A stretch of 64,000 bases of DNA from Ruminiclostridium cellobioparum DSM 1351 = ATCC 15832 (GTDB taxonomy: Bacteria; Bacillota; Clostridia; Acetivibrionales; DSM-1351). Of the stretch, positions 1 through 9,348 are shown in pieces (the first letter of the stretch is position 1; every line of letters begins with the position of its first letter). The notes beneath the pieces are model-generated. The model worked only from the letters and a program-made list of their open reading frames with translations, ran no database searches and was not told where the DNA came from. The stretch is taken from NCBI RefSeq assembly GCF_000621505.1, contig NZ_JHYD01000001.1:1-64000 (forward strand), read 5' to 3'. Position numbers and translations under genes: made by a program.

Positions 1-88
1 GCTGCTTGAAAAACAAGCAGTTAATGCATTCGGATTAAAAGAGATATCCTGCGACGATATCATTCTAAAACCAAAACTGCTGAAATAG
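1..88 (+). CDS. C-terminal end of an unidentified protein (partial)
   Basis: An open frame runs from the left window edge to a TAG at 86-88 and encodes 28 residues ending in a lysine- and leucine-rich tail. The start lies outside the window. There is too little sequence to assign a family. No terminator hairpin is obvious directly after it. Confidence 0.5.
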   Translation, partial: LLEKQAVNAFGLKEISCDDIILKPKLLK

Positions 89-146
89 AAGCATAAAAAA
101 GAGTTAAAACTGCGGATAGAAACCTCAATATCAACTCCCTTTCGAG

Positions 147-330
147 TGGAATTTAGTTTTTCACAAAATCCTCCAGTCGATTGTTTGCCATGCAATTTTT
201 TCTTCCGAGCATTTTCTGTATGTTTATTATACTATATTTGAGCAACAAAAAATATAACTCAAACACTTGATTTAATGGAATTTACTCTTCACAGCAGAAT
301 TTAAAAATGCAATGGAATTTACTTTTTCAC
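147..330 (+). repeat. Three direct repeats of an 18-bp motif in a gene-free stretch
   Basis: The gap from 89 to 390 holds no gene. It contains three near-identical direct repeats: TGGAATTTAGTTTTTCAC at 147-164, a 17-nt version at 276-292, and TGGAATTTACTTTTTCAC at 313-330. Multiple short direct repeats of this kind are typical of the ends of IS21-like elements, so this may be an insertion-sequence remnant. No transposase is present, so that reading is inference. The third copy lies just upstream of the extended -10 of the next gene. Confidence 0.45.
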
Positions 331-340
331 TCAACGATTA

Positions 341-349
341 TGCTATAAT
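341..349 (+). promoter_or_regulatory. Extended -10 promoter of the DUF1801 gene
   Basis: TGCTATAAT (TG at 341-342, TATAAT at 344-349) is a consensus extended -10 lying 42 nt before the start codon at 391. No good -35 hexamer sits at 17 nt, which is acceptable for an extended -10 promoter. Confidence 0.45.
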
Positions 350-390
350 TATAAAAAATATATAAAAATAAATTTGTTGAAGAGGTATTT

Positions 391-780
391 ATGGATAAAG
401 ATGCCAAACCTATTGAAACCGTTGACGAATATATCCTGCAGTTCGATAAGGATATCCGGCAGATATTACAGCAGATAAGGCAGTGTATAAAGGAAGCTGC
501 TCCTGAGGCGGCTGAAAAAATAAGCTATGGGATGCCGACTTTTACCCTGCATGGCAATCTTGTTCATTTTGCTGCGTATAAGAAGCACATAGGTTTCTAT
601 CCCACTACCAGCGGTATTGAAGCTTTTAAGGACGAATTGTCGGTGTACAAGGGAGCAAAAGGCTCGGTACAGTTTCCGGCTGACAGGCCCATGCCCTTTG
701 AACTGATCGGCAGGATTGTTAAATTCAGAGCGGCTGAAAACATCCAAATGGCACAAAATAAAGGAAAAAAGAAGAAATAA
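391..780 (+). CDS. DUF1801 (YdhG-like) family protein
   Basis: A 129-residue soluble protein with the features of the DUF1801/YdhG family: an N-terminal helical part ending near ISYGMPTF (about residues 45-52), then a beta-rich part with AAYKKHIGFYP (about 61-71). The family has a frataxin-like fold; some members have been proposed as iron chaperones, but a biochemical role is not established. The C-terminus is a lysine-rich tail. An AGAGG Shine-Dalgarno sequence precedes the ATG. It is a single gene with its own promoter, and full length for the family. Confidence 0.8.
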   Translation: MDKDAKPIETVDEYILQFDKDIRQILQQIRQCIKEAAPEAAEKISYGMPTFTLHGNLVHFAAYKKHIGFYPTTSGIEAFKDELSVYKGAKGSVQFPADRPMPFELIGRIVKFRAAENIQMAQNKGKKKK

Positions 781-860
781 AATATTGAACTTATCATAAT
801 ATAAATACTACAGACCTTATAAGAGGCAATAAAAATTTCAGACAAAAATGGGGGTGTACC

Positions 861-1160
861 GTGAGGAAAAAGATAGTATTATTTTCTTTGGGAGTGTTGA
901 TTTTATTTTTATTGACAGGCTGTGTGCCAGGGGACGGCACATATACCGCTTCAAAACCCGCAGGTTTTTTCTGGGGCATATGGCATGGCTGGATTTCTCC
1001 CATATCATTGATTTGGGGACTGTTTGACAAAAACATACGGGTATACGAAGTTGCAAATAAAGGCTGGTGGTATGATTTTGGTTTTTATATGGCTATTATA
1101 GGCGGGTTCGGAGGCCTGTCCCTATTCCGTAATAAAACCTCCAACAGGAATAACAAGTGA
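861..1160 (+). CDS. Small predicted lipoprotein with a C-terminal membrane segment
   Basis: A 99-residue protein of unknown function. It starts with GTG at 861 behind a G-rich Shine-Dalgarno stretch. Residues 1-20 form a signal sequence ending in LLTGC, so C21 is a likely lipidation site. The middle is tryptophan- and glycine-rich. A hydrophobic segment around residues 76-92 could span the membrane. The gene stands alone and is closed by an intrinsic terminator. I do not recognise a named family. Confidence 0.65.
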   Translation: MRKKIVLFSLGVLILFLLTGCVPGDGTYTASKPAGFFWGIWHGWISPISLIWGLFDKNIRVYEVANKGWWYDFGFYMAIIGGFGGLSLFRNKTSNRNNK

Positions 1161-1161
1161 T

Positions 1162-1207
1162 AAAAACTCTTCTGATATGAATTATTTATATTGGAAGAGT
1201 TTTTTTA
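1162..1207 (+). terminator. Rho-independent terminator
   Basis: An AACTCTTC arm and its complement GAAGAGTT, followed by a T run, directly after the lipoprotein stop codon. Confidence 0.8.
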
Positions 1208-1301
1208 TGGGATACTTTAATTTTATAAATCAAATATGATATTTATGACTAGGCTTGGCTTCCTTTGCGCAAACTAATCATTGACGGTCAGTTTATGGCC
1301 A

Positions 1302-1395
1302 ATTAACCTCCTTTATTCGCCTTATAGCGGATGAGGGAGTAAAGAGATTTCATTACAGTTTTGTGGCCGCTATTGTGGCTCATGGAGGTAATATG
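1302..1395 (+). repeat. SD-bearing palindromic leader element, copy 1 (upstream of gerKA)
   Basis: Left arm ATTAACCTCC at 1302-1311 faces the right arm GGAGGTAAT at 1384-1392, which is also the ribosome-binding site of the gerKA start at 1393. The middle keeps the shared segment CATTACAGTTTTGTGGCCGC. The left arm is complementary to the Shine-Dalgarno sequence, so the leader could fold to hide it. Related copies occur before the starts at 16270, 22124, 27826 and 60729. Confidence 0.7.
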
Positions 1396-2949
1396 TACAA
1401 GATACTGCGCAAAAAGAAACTTGAAAAGTCCGCCAGTGAAGAGAAAGATACCGTGAGCATGAGAACGCTGACCAAGTCCCTGGAAAAAAATATCGTACTG
1501 TTAAAAAATGCATTTTCAGGGGATGAAACCGTCATGTACAGGGTATTTCAGAATAAACATCTGGATTCGGCCAAATGCTGTATTTTTTATCTGGACGGTA
1601 TGGTGAATTCTGAGATAATAAATGAAAACATCATCCAGCCAATTCTTTCCGATGATTTAACACAAAATATTTCAAACCATAACCTGCTGGATGAGTTAAG
1701 GTATAAAATCATTGTCGCCAACAATATTTCGGTATCGGAGGATTTTAATACCATAGCGGCCGCATTGTATGCCGGGGATACGGTTTTTCTGCTTGAGAAC
1801 TGTGACAGGGTACTTGTAATAGATTCAAAGGGCTGGCAAACCCGCTCTATAACCGAACCTGAGTCTGCAAGAGTAGTACGCGGTCCCAGGGAAGGCTTTA
1901 CCGAATCAATAATTATGAACGTCTCCCTGATCAGACGGAAAATCAAAAGCCATGAGCTAAAGTTCAAATTCAGGGAGATTGGAGAGAGAACCCATACAAA
2001 AGTATGTATCTGTTATATAGATGATATCATCTCAAAGGATGTCCTTAAAGAACTGGAAAGACGCCTTGATGAAATCAAAATTGACGGAGTGCTTGATTCG
2101 GGTTATATTCAGGAATTGATCCGGGATGAGCCTTTTTCGCCCCTTGAAACTGTCGGCTATTCTGAAAGGCCTGATGTTGTGGCCGGAAGATTGCTGGGGG
2201 GCCGGGTAGCTGTCATTGTCGACGGCAGCCCGGTAGTGCTGACAGTGCCATTTGTAATTATTGAAACAATACAGTCCAATGAGGATTATTACAATAATTA
2301 TATATTTGCATCCATAAACAGGTTGTTCAGAGGTATGTCATTGCTGCTGTCCATAAGTGTACCAGCCATATTTCTGGCTATTGTCACCTATCACCAGGAG
2401 ATGCTGCCGACACCTCTGCTGTTAAGCATATCGGCTTCAAGGGAAGGTGTTCCCTTTCCCACAGTACTCAGTATGTTTATCATGCTTTTGATTTTTGACC
2501 TCTTAAGGGAGGTGGGAACAAGAATGCCGACCCCTATAGGACAGGCCGTCAATATAGTCGGAACGCTTGTATTGGGACAGGCAGCCGTTGAAGCCAGGCT
2601 TGTGAGTGCTCCGATAGTTATTATTACGGCCTTTACAGGTATTGTAAACTTAATGAATATAACCTTTATAGGACCTTCTATTCTTATACGTTTTTTTCTG
2701 TTGTTCGCATCGGCATTTATGGGAATATACGGTTTTATTTTCGGGTTTGTTGTAACACTGTTACACCTCATGAGCCTGCGGTCTTTCGGGGTACCCTACA
2801 TGCTTGGCACCACCAAAATAGAAGATCATGACGGACAGGATGTTCTGGTCAGAGCTCCCTGGTGGTCAATGACCTTAAGACCCAAAATTATCGGTGCAAG
2901 AAATTTGGTACGGCAGAGTTCAAAAAACAAAAGGGGAAATAATAGATGA
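1393..2949 (+). CDS. gerKA: Spore germination protein, GerA/GerKA family (A subunit)
   Basis: The A subunit of a GerA-type nutrient germinant receptor, which acts in the inner membrane of the dormant spore. The 518-residue length is normal. Residues 1 to about 270 form the soluble N-terminal part. The rest is a membrane domain with several hydrophobic segments, including the family signature around PTPIGQAVNIVGTLVLGQAAVEA. I chose ATG 1393 over an in-frame GTG at 1363 because GGAGGTAAT sits directly before it. The next gene overlaps by 4 nt (ATGA), indicating translational coupling. Gene order A-C-D-B is a common clostridial arrangement. Paralog naming (GerK versus another Ger receptor) is uncertain. 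Confidence 0.93.
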   Translation: MYKILRKKKLEKSASEEKDTVSMRTLTKSLEKNIVLLKNAFSGDETVMYRVFQNKHLDSAKCCIFYLDGMVNSEIINENIIQPILSDDLTQNISNHNLLDELRYKIIVANNISVSEDFNTIAAALYAGDTVFLLENCDRVLVIDSKGWQTRSITEPESARVVRGPREGFTESIIMNVSLIRRKIKSHELKFKFREIGERTHTKVCICYIDDIISKDVLKELERRLDEIKIDGVLDSGYIQELIRDEPFSPLETVGYSERPDVVAGRLLGGRVAVIVDGSPVVLTVPFVIIETIQSNEDYYNNYIFASINRLFRGMSLLLSISVPAIFLAIVTYHQEMLPTPLLLSISASREGVPFPTVLSMFIMLLIFDLLREVGTRMPTPIGQAVNIVGTLVLGQAAVEARLVSAPIVIITAFTGIVNLMNITFIGPSILIRFFLLFASAFMGIYGFIFGFVVTLLHLMSLRSFGVPYMLGTTKIEDHDGQDVLVRAPWWSMTLRPKIIGARNLVRQSSKNKRGNNR

Positions 2950-4112
2950 GAAATGTTAAGCTTATTTTGCTTGCAATCATCATTTTAATAAATTCATTTG
3001 TGACGACCGCCTGCTGGAACTACAGGGAAGTTGAAAATCTGGCCATTGTTGCGGGAACTGCCGTGGATAAGGGTGAAAAGGCAAGGTATAAACTGACGGT
3101 TGAAATTGTAAAGATTGCCGCCGGAAACAATGCAATTACAGAATCAAAACTGATATCAGTCGAAGGTGATACAATATTTGACTGCGCAAGAAATGCTATT
3201 TCAGTATCAGGGAAGAGACTTTACTGGAGTCATAACAAAATCCTGATAATAAGCAAGGAAATTGCAGAGAAAGGTGTAATAGAGATGATTGATTGGTTTA
3301 ACCGGGATTCAGAAACCAGAGCCAATGTACATCTTGCTATTTCCACCGAAAACACTGCGGAGGATATCTTTAAGGGCAAAGAAGTAATTCAGAGCATAAA
3401 AGCCTTTGAAATGGAAGAGATGTTAAAAAATGAAAATTCCTTATCAAAAGCTCCCAGAACGGAAGTATGGGAATTTGCCAATAATATGGCTGAGGAAGGT
3501 ATATATGGCTGTACGGCCGCCGTTAAACTGCAAAAGATGGACGGCGGTGAAAAAACTCCTGCTGTCGGTGGAACAGCAATATTTAAAGGGGACAAACTGA
3601 TAGGAATTGTGGGTGAAGAGGAAACCAAGGATATTCTGTTTGCACAGGATAATATCAAGGGGGGTCTGCTGGTGGAAACTGTAAAGGAGAAAGATAAAGA
3701 TAAAGAAATTCCCATCTCATTTGAAATTTTTAAAAGCAAGACAAAAATCGAGCCTGTTTTTAACAAAAATCAAGTTAAAATGAATGTTGATATTGAAACG
3801 ACGGTAACTCTTGCCGAGTTGGGAGGGGGCAAGAATTTTATAGGAGAAAAAGGCCGTGAGGAGCTCGTTAAATTAAGTGAAACCATACTAAAAGAAAGGG
3901 TGGAGAAAACCATAAAAAAAATTCAGCAGGAGTATGGAACTGATGTATTCGGGTTCGGTAAAAAAATTTATGAAAATCATTATAAGGAATGGCAAAAGAT
4001 AAAAGATAACTGGGATGAAAATTTTAAGAATTTACAGGTAAATGTAAAAACAAAAATTATTATTAAAAACAGTGCTATGCTCTCGAAACCACTGGAGGTT
4101 AGAAAAAACTAA
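2946..4112 (+). CDS. gerKC: Spore germination lipoprotein, Ger(x)C family
   Basis: The C subunit of the germinant receptor, 388 residues. The N-terminal signal sequence ends in TTAC with the lipidation cysteine at residue 23. It is followed by WNYREVENL, close to the family's D/N-x-R-E-I/V-D/N start. The rest is the usual Ger(x)C lipoprotein body that sits on the outer face of the spore inner membrane. It overlaps gerKA by 4 nt and ends 3 nt before the next small gene, so all four germination genes form one operon. Confidence 0.93.
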   Translation: MRNVKLILLAIIILINSFVTTACWNYREVENLAIVAGTAVDKGEKARYKLTVEIVKIAAGNNAITESKLISVEGDTIFDCARNAISVSGKRLYWSHNKILIISKEIAEKGVIEMIDWFNRDSETRANVHLAISTENTAEDIFKGKEVIQSIKAFEMEEMLKNENSLSKAPRTEVWEFANNMAEEGIYGCTAAVKLQKMDGGEKTPAVGGTAIFKGDKLIGIVGEEETKDILFAQDNIKGGLLVETVKEKDKDKEIPISFEIFKSKTKIEPVFNKNQVKMNVDIETTVTLAELGGGKNFIGEKGREELVKLSETILKERVEKTIKKIQQEYGTDVFGFGKKIYENHYKEWQKIKDNWDENFKNLQVNVKTKIIIKNSAMLSKPLEVRKN

Positions 4113-4115
4113 TTT

Positions 4116-4331
4116 ATGAGTGTAATGGTAGTCATAATATATGCCATTCTGGCAATATATGAATTTATTCCTTTATATAAAGAAAAAAAATGGGCTGATT
4201 TTGTTGTAAATGCAGTGTTATGGACCTTTTCCCTGATAATAGTGCTGCTTTTGTGCTTTAATGTGGAAATTCCCAGCCCTCAGGAGCCTATTCGGAAATT
4301 TATAGAGTCAATATTCGGAAAGCAGGGCTAA
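4116..4331 (+). CDS. Small two-helix membrane protein of the germination operon (D-subunit-like)
   Basis: A 71-residue protein with two hydrophobic segments (about residues 2-20 and 28-46) and a short polar tail. Small two-TM proteins encoded within Bacillus and clostridial gerA-type operons are known as D subunits that modulate receptor activity. The position between the C and B genes supports this role. Sequence alone gives little beyond topology. Confidence 0.7.
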   Translation: MSVMVVIIYAILAIYEFIPLYKEKKWADFVVNAVLWTFSLIIVLLLCFNVEIPSPQEPIRKFIESIFGKQG

Positions 4332-4361
4332 CCTGAAAGACTTCAGGTACAGGAGGTAAGC

Positions 4362-5459
4362 ATGAGAAAGGAAGTTATTACCGACAAGGAAGCTATATGT
4401 ATTTTAATAATTTTTATAATAGGAAGTACTCTTATCCTGGGAATCGGCGGTGATGCCAAAAACGACAGGTGGGTTTCAGGGGTAATCGGATTAGTGCTGG
4501 CAATACCATTTCTGCTGATTTATGCAAGGATTCAAACAATATTTCAAGGCAGGGATATCTTTGATATATTAATCATACTGTTGGGAAAAATAGGCGGAAG
4601 GTTTGTAGCAGTTATTTATATCTGGTATGGCTTTCATCTGGGGGCTATGGTAATCCGAAACTTTGGAGAATTTGTCAATGTTGTGGTAATGCCTGAAACT
4701 CCAATGTTTGTGCTTATGGTTACTATTGGAGCTGTTGCAATAATGGCAGTGAAATTGGGAATAGAAGTTATAGGCAGGACATGTGCATATCTTCTGCCAA
4801 TTTTAATTGTTATAGTAATCATTGTACAGTTTCTGGGAATACCTGAGATGAGAACTAACCATATAAAGCCTTTCTTCAGCAGTACAATTACTTCTGTACT
4901 GGATGGAGCCTTTTCTTCTTTTGCTTTTCCGTTTGCAGAATCAGTGGTTTTTTTAGGGGTATTCTTCACTTTGAAAACAAAGAAATCTCCGTATAGGGTA
5001 TATTTTTACGGAGTATTTTTGGCCGGTCTGCTTATAATAGCCGTAACCATCAGAAATATTCTGATTTTAGGACCCCTTGGCACAAGCCTGTATTTCCCGT
5101 CTCATGTGGCTGTCAGCCGGATAAGCATCGGAGATTTTCTCCAAAGGATAGAGGTGTCGGTAGCCTTTGTTTTTGGAGTTGCGGCTTTGATAAAAATCAG
5201 TATATGCCTGTTCGTTACAGCAAAAGGTGTTGCTAAGGTATGCAATTTAAATGATTACAGGTCGGTTGTAATCCAATTGGGCCTGCTTATGGTGTATTTT
5301 GCTCAATTCATATATAAAGATATTATGACAATGTCAAATTGGGCATTTAAGATCTATCCTTTTTATGCCCTGCCCTTTCAGGCTATTCTGCCTGTGTTTA
5401 TTTGGATAATGGCCGAAATCAAAAAAAATAAAATCACTGCCAAAAAACAAATTGCCTGA
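4362..5459 (+). CDS. gerKB: Spore germination permease, GerKB/GerAB family (B subunit)
   Basis: The B subunit of the germinant receptor, 365 residues with about ten membrane segments, in the APC-like endospore germination permease family. B subunits are implicated in germinant binding. An AGGAGG site precedes ATG 4362. It is the last gene of the operon and converges with the regulator gene on the other strand, leaving only 38 bp between stop codons, where I see no clear terminator hairpin. Confidence 0.93.
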   Translation: MRKEVITDKEAICILIIFIIGSTLILGIGGDAKNDRWVSGVIGLVLAIPFLLIYARIQTIFQGRDIFDILIILLGKIGGRFVAVIYIWYGFHLGAMVIRNFGEFVNVVVMPETPMFVLMVTIGAVAIMAVKLGIEVIGRTCAYLLPILIVIVIIVQFLGIPEMRTNHIKPFFSSTITSVLDGAFSSFAFPFAESVVFLGVFFTLKTKKSPYRVYFYGVFLAGLLIIAVTIRNILILGPLGTSLYFPSHVAVSRISIGDFLQRIEVSVAFVFGVAALIKISICLFVTAKGVAKVCNLNDYRSVVIQLGLLMVYFAQFIYKDIMTMSNWAFKIYPFYALPFQAILPVFIWIMAEIKKNKITAKKQIA

Positions 5460-5497
5460 GATAATTCAATTATGAAATAGATTTATTTTAATAATGG

Positions 5498-7120
5498 TCA
5501 GGTTCTGTATTGCTGGGGAGTCTGACCTGTGTATTTCTTAAAGGAATAGCTGAAGTAGTGCGGATTGTCGTAGCCAAGCTTTTCAGCAATTTCAAGGATT
5601 TTCATCCTGGTATCCTTCAGCATGTTTTTTGCCGCATCCATTTTGACTTTAATGAGGTATTCATTTATTGTTATACCTGTTTCCTTTTTGAATACCGAAC
5701 AAATGTAGTTTGGCGACATATATACTTCATTGGCAATATCTGAAAGAGTGATGTTTTCCATATAACGTTTCTCAGCCAGTTCTTTTATCTGGCTTACCAG
5801 GTTGCCGTGCTTCAAATAATATTTACTTTTAAAATATTTGCAGATATGCTCCAGCATCTGATATATGGTTTGTTTCATATCAAAAACCGTTTCAGATTTC
5901 AAAACTGTCTGCACCGAATTCAGATAGTGCGGAAAAATTTCCTGTACATCGGTTTCTGTTTTAAAAATCTCCTGATAAACATTGATTATCAGCTCAATGC
6001 AAACTCCACGGATATATTCTTCTGTAAAAAGCTTCACTTCAGTTAAAAAAGCAAAGTATCTCTCCACTGTATTGGAAAGTTTTTCGGTGTCTCCCAGCTT
6101 TATCTGTGACAAAAGCTCCTTCTGCATAAGATTGAGATTGGAGTAAACATTGAAATCACTCATCTGATACAGCTTCTGGGTATTGCTGATGTCACCTATG
6201 TGAATGATGGAGTTCTTTCCGGTATAGAATTTATAATTCAGAGCACTGAGGGCATTATTATAGGAAACCGCAAGGGCTTCCACACCGGAAACCTGATTTC
6301 CAACGCCGATAGAGAGCGTTATTTTACTGAAATCCGAAAGTAATTCCTGCATTTCATCAAATATTACAGTCATTTTTTCTTCACTGGAAAATTTTCTGTT
6401 GAATATAATTACAAATTGATTGTCATTGGTATAAACGCAAACACCGGCCTGATGATTGACCAGGGTTTCCTCAATAATATTTTTCACCGAAAAGTTAAGA
6501 AACTGTTTATAGCTCTCTGCCTTATCAGTTACACGCTTGACATAGTCATCAATTTCTGCCACAGCCAATATAATGCTTTCATTAACCTTCAAGGGTATCT
6601 GAAAGTACTCAAGCTTTTCGGATATTAAATACTGGTCGGTAATTATACCCATGACAAGGTTGCCAAGGAACTTATCCCTCATCAGGTACATATTTTCTTC
6701 AAGCTGGACTTTCAGCCTGTAATATACTTCCTCGCGGTTTTGCTCCATGTCAATACTGTTTCTGATCTTTTTCAGCACTTCAATTATTTCTTTAATCTGT
6801 ATAGGTTTTAAAATATATCCCGCAGCATTTATGGATAAGGCTGTTTTGGCATAGTTGAAGTCCTGAATGCCGCTTATCAGCACGATTTTGGTTTTAATAT
6901 CCAGTTCCTGCAGACTTATTGCCACCTCCAGACCGTTTAAAAAAGGCATTTTGATGTCTGTGAACAGGATATCGGGTTTGAGTTCTATACACATGTTAAG
7001 AGCCTGCTTTCCGTTTTCTGCCTGGGCTATGACTTCCATTCCCAGCTCTTTCCAGGGTACGATTTCATATAGTGTTTCCCTGACGAGAAAATCATCATCA
7101 GCCAATAGTACTGTTATCAT
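5498..7120 (-). CDS. Response regulator, receiver plus AraC-type DNA-binding domain (YesN family)
   Basis: A 540-residue regulator. Residues 1-120 form a receiver domain with an acidic pocket near residues 8-10 and phospho-acceptor D55 (in FTDIKMPF). The middle (about 125-430) is the variable YesN linker. The last 100 residues are an AraC/XylS double helix-turn-helix (MENITLSDIANEVYMSPNYI onwards). Its 5' end overlaps the kinase gene by 23 nt. The pair lies divergent from a sugar ABC transporter, so it likely activates that operon; paired direct repeats at 9011-9058 are candidate binding sites. Confidence 0.92.
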   Translation of the reverse strand: MITVLLADDDFLVRETLYEIVPWKELGMEVIAQAENGKQALNMCIELKPDILFTDIKMPFLNGLEVAISLQELDIKTKIVLISGIQDFNYAKTALSINAAGYILKPIQIKEIIEVLKKIRNSIDMEQNREEVYYRLKVQLEENMYLMRDKFLGNLVMGIITDQYLISEKLEYFQIPLKVNESIILAVAEIDDYVKRVTDKAESYKQFLNFSVKNIIEETLVNHQAGVCVYTNDNQFVIIFNRKFSSEEKMTVIFDEMQELLSDFSKITLSIGVGNQVSGVEALAVSYNNALSALNYKFYTGKNSIIHIGDISNTQKLYQMSDFNVYSNLNLMQKELLSQIKLGDTEKLSNTVERYFAFLTEVKLFTEEYIRGVCIELIINVYQEIFKTETDVQEIFPHYLNSVQTVLKSETVFDMKQTIYQMLEHICKYFKSKYYLKHGNLVSQIKELAEKRYMENITLSDIANEVYMSPNYICSVFKKETGITINEYLIKVKMDAAKNMLKDTRMKILEIAEKLGYDNPHYFSYSFKKYTGQTPQQYRT

Positions 7121-8912
7121 TTAAGGTTCCTCCCATCCTGGTGCATGGTATCACGACTTCTGCTGTAATTCCGTAATCGGAGTTCCGGTAGTAATGGAGT
7201 CCGTATTCCTTACCGTAAGTTGTTCTGATCCTTTCATGTACGTTAAATATACCTATGGATTCATTCCGGATTTCATCGGAATCCAGCAGGGCATTCAGTC
7301 TGCAAACATCCCCGCCCTCACCATTGTCAGTTACGCTTAATATAATATTATCATTTTCAATCCGGCCTGAAATAGTCAAGATCCATTCGCGGCTTGAGGT
7401 TTGGAAGCCATGGATGATTGAGTTTTCTGCCAGGGGCTGAAGTACCAGCTTCACTATCTGGTATTTTCCAATATCCCGGGGAATATTTATTGTATATTTC
7501 AATTTTTGTTTAAATCTCATATTTTGTATTTCCATATAGCTTTCCATATGTTTTATCTCTTCTTCGATGGTAATAACGGATTTTCCCTTGCACAAACCAT
7601 AGCGGAAAAAGTTTGACAGGGAGGTTATCATGTCGCTGATGACCGGTACGTTATATTTTACGGCATAAAGATTTATGGAATCCAGCGTATTATATAAAAA
7701 GTGAGGATTTATCTGGGATTGGAGAGCCCGCAGTTCGGCATCCTTTGCATTCAATTCGGCTTTTTGCTTGTTGGCCTCACTGGTATAGAGCTGATTTATC
7801 AACTCCTTGATCTGCCCGATCATCAGCTTGTACTGCCCGATCAGATACCCGAATTCATCTTTCTTTTTATAATCCAGTTTGATTTCAAAATTGTGATCCC
7901 TGACGGTTGCCATTGATTTTACAAGCTTTATTATAGGCTTTGAGATACTTTTTGATAAGGCAAATGCAGTAAGGAGTGCGACTACCATACAAACGGATAA
8001 AAGCAGTATGACAATGTGATTGAGATTGTTTTGGTCGGCATTGATTTCGTTGACCCTGGTAAAACTGATTATCTTCCAGTTCAGAGAACGCATTTCGCCG
8101 GTTGAGATCAGTGTGGATCTTCCATTGACGGTATCCCGTTTTGTAATATGATTTGTATCAAAAAGGAGCTCCAGCTTTTTATCAGATATATTTGACTCCA
8201 GATATTTCAAGGAATCCATGGTTGCGGAATCACTTTTTAAAATAACCGAATTATTTTCATCAAGTATATAGATTTCCGTTCCGGGTGAGGCCTTGTAGGA
8301 GGATAAGAGTGAATTGAAATATTTTTTATCCATATCAATTGTCAAAAGTGCCGCGTATACAACCCTGTCTGCACTTTTTAAATCATATAATTTTCTTGCG
8401 ACTGTGATCTGATCATTTGGTTGATTGTTGACAACCACCATGCTCTTGTCCTTCAACTGGCTGAACCAGGGATTATGCTCGGCCTCGGATATGTCATGAA
8501 TTTTTGTGGACAGGTCGTACCGCGCGTAATTGGGTTTGTTTACCATATATATTTTAGGTACGGCCGAGGAGTTGGTGAAAACATGATAATTGGTAAGATA
8601 ATAGCTGTCCAGCGCACGGTCGAGAGTTATTATCTCCCTGATATTAACAGGCATGTCTGCCGTAGGATCAGAACTCAGGACATTTTTAATATCGGGATTT
8701 ATGGATATAAGAGTTGTCAGCTCATTGATAAATTCAAGTCTTTGCTCTACGATCAAACGGGCCGAGTCTATATTGCGTTCAATAAGGGTATTCATTTTTT
8801 TATTTATTATACTTGTAGAACGTACATATACTATTGAGGTTATAATCAATGTGGGTACTAAAATGGATGCCAGGAAATATAATACAAGTTTGGTTCTTAT
8901 GCTGATATTCAT
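7098..8912 (-). CDS. Sensor histidine kinase, YesM family
   Basis: A 604-residue membrane kinase. TM1 covers about residues 9-30, an extracytoplasmic sensor (Cache-like by length) about 31-298, TM2 about 299-320, HAMP about 322-373. The His_kinase motif INPHFLYNTL places the phosphorylated histidine at H404. The HATPase part contains VTDNGEGG. Shares its transcript with the AraC-type response regulator. An AGGAGAA site precedes the start. The ligand is presumably a sugar or a binding protein-sugar complex from the divergent transporter, which is inference. Confidence 0.92.
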   Translation of the reverse strand: MNISIRTKLVLYFLASILVPTLIITSIVYVRSTSIINKKMNTLIERNIDSARLIVEQRLEFINELTTLISINPDIKNVLSSDPTADMPVNIREIITLDRALDSYYLTNYHVFTNSSAVPKIYMVNKPNYARYDLSTKIHDISEAEHNPWFSQLKDKSMVVVNNQPNDQITVARKLYDLKSADRVVYAALLTIDMDKKYFNSLLSSYKASPGTEIYILDENNSVILKSDSATMDSLKYLESNISDKKLELLFDTNHITKRDTVNGRSTLISTGEMRSLNWKIISFTRVNEINADQNNLNHIVILLLSVCMVVALLTAFALSKSISKPIIKLVKSMATVRDHNFEIKLDYKKKDEFGYLIGQYKLMIGQIKELINQLYTSEANKQKAELNAKDAELRALQSQINPHFLYNTLDSINLYAVKYNVPVISDMITSLSNFFRYGLCKGKSVITIEEEIKHMESYMEIQNMRFKQKLKYTINIPRDIGKYQIVKLVLQPLAENSIIHGFQTSSREWILTISGRIENDNIILSVTDNGEGGDVCRLNALLDSDEIRNESIGIFNVHERIRTTYGKEYGLHYYRNSDYGITAEVVIPCTRMGGTLNDNSTIG

Positions 8913-9010
8913 TGTGTTATTCTCCTTTATTTGAATACCTTCGTTAATATTGTATTATACAGGCCTTTATGTATACCTTCAAGGTTAAGATATTACTTGG
9001 TTGGAAGCCA

Positions 9011-9111
9011 AATCATAATATTTTGTACCTTTGGTTTTAAATCTTAATATTTTGTACCAACAAGAATAACTTTTTGTATTTTAAACTTTGTGCAGTCTGT
9101 TAAGCTATAAA
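9011..9111 (+). promoter_or_regulatory. Candidate YesN/AraC operator (direct repeats) and activator-type promoter
   Basis: Two almost identical 19-bp direct repeats, AATCATAATATTTTGTACC at 9011-9029 and AATCTTAATATTTTGTACC at 9040-9058, lie 29 bp apart; a weaker third copy covers about 9065-9080. A TATAAA at 9106-9111 could be the -10, but no good -35 is present. Tandem sites before a weak promoter fit activation by an AraC-type dimer, probably the regulator encoded at 5498-7120. The rest of 8913-9348 is a long leader with no gene that I can see. Confidence 0.6.
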
Positions 9112-9348
9112 TATAGCAAGGTAATAAAAAGTTTTAACAGGGAACAAAAGGCAGGGGCCCTTGCATATGTGTTTGTTTAAACTTTCTATCCAGTGGTCTG
9201 TAACATCTGAATTCATACATTGCCGGAGGTTAAATTTTCCCGGGACTGCGTTGTCGTCAGTCGGAATAAATATAAATAAATAGTAGACATAAAAACGGCA
9301 AGTATTATAAAATTCATTAAATCAATTATTTTCAGGAGGTAGATATCA

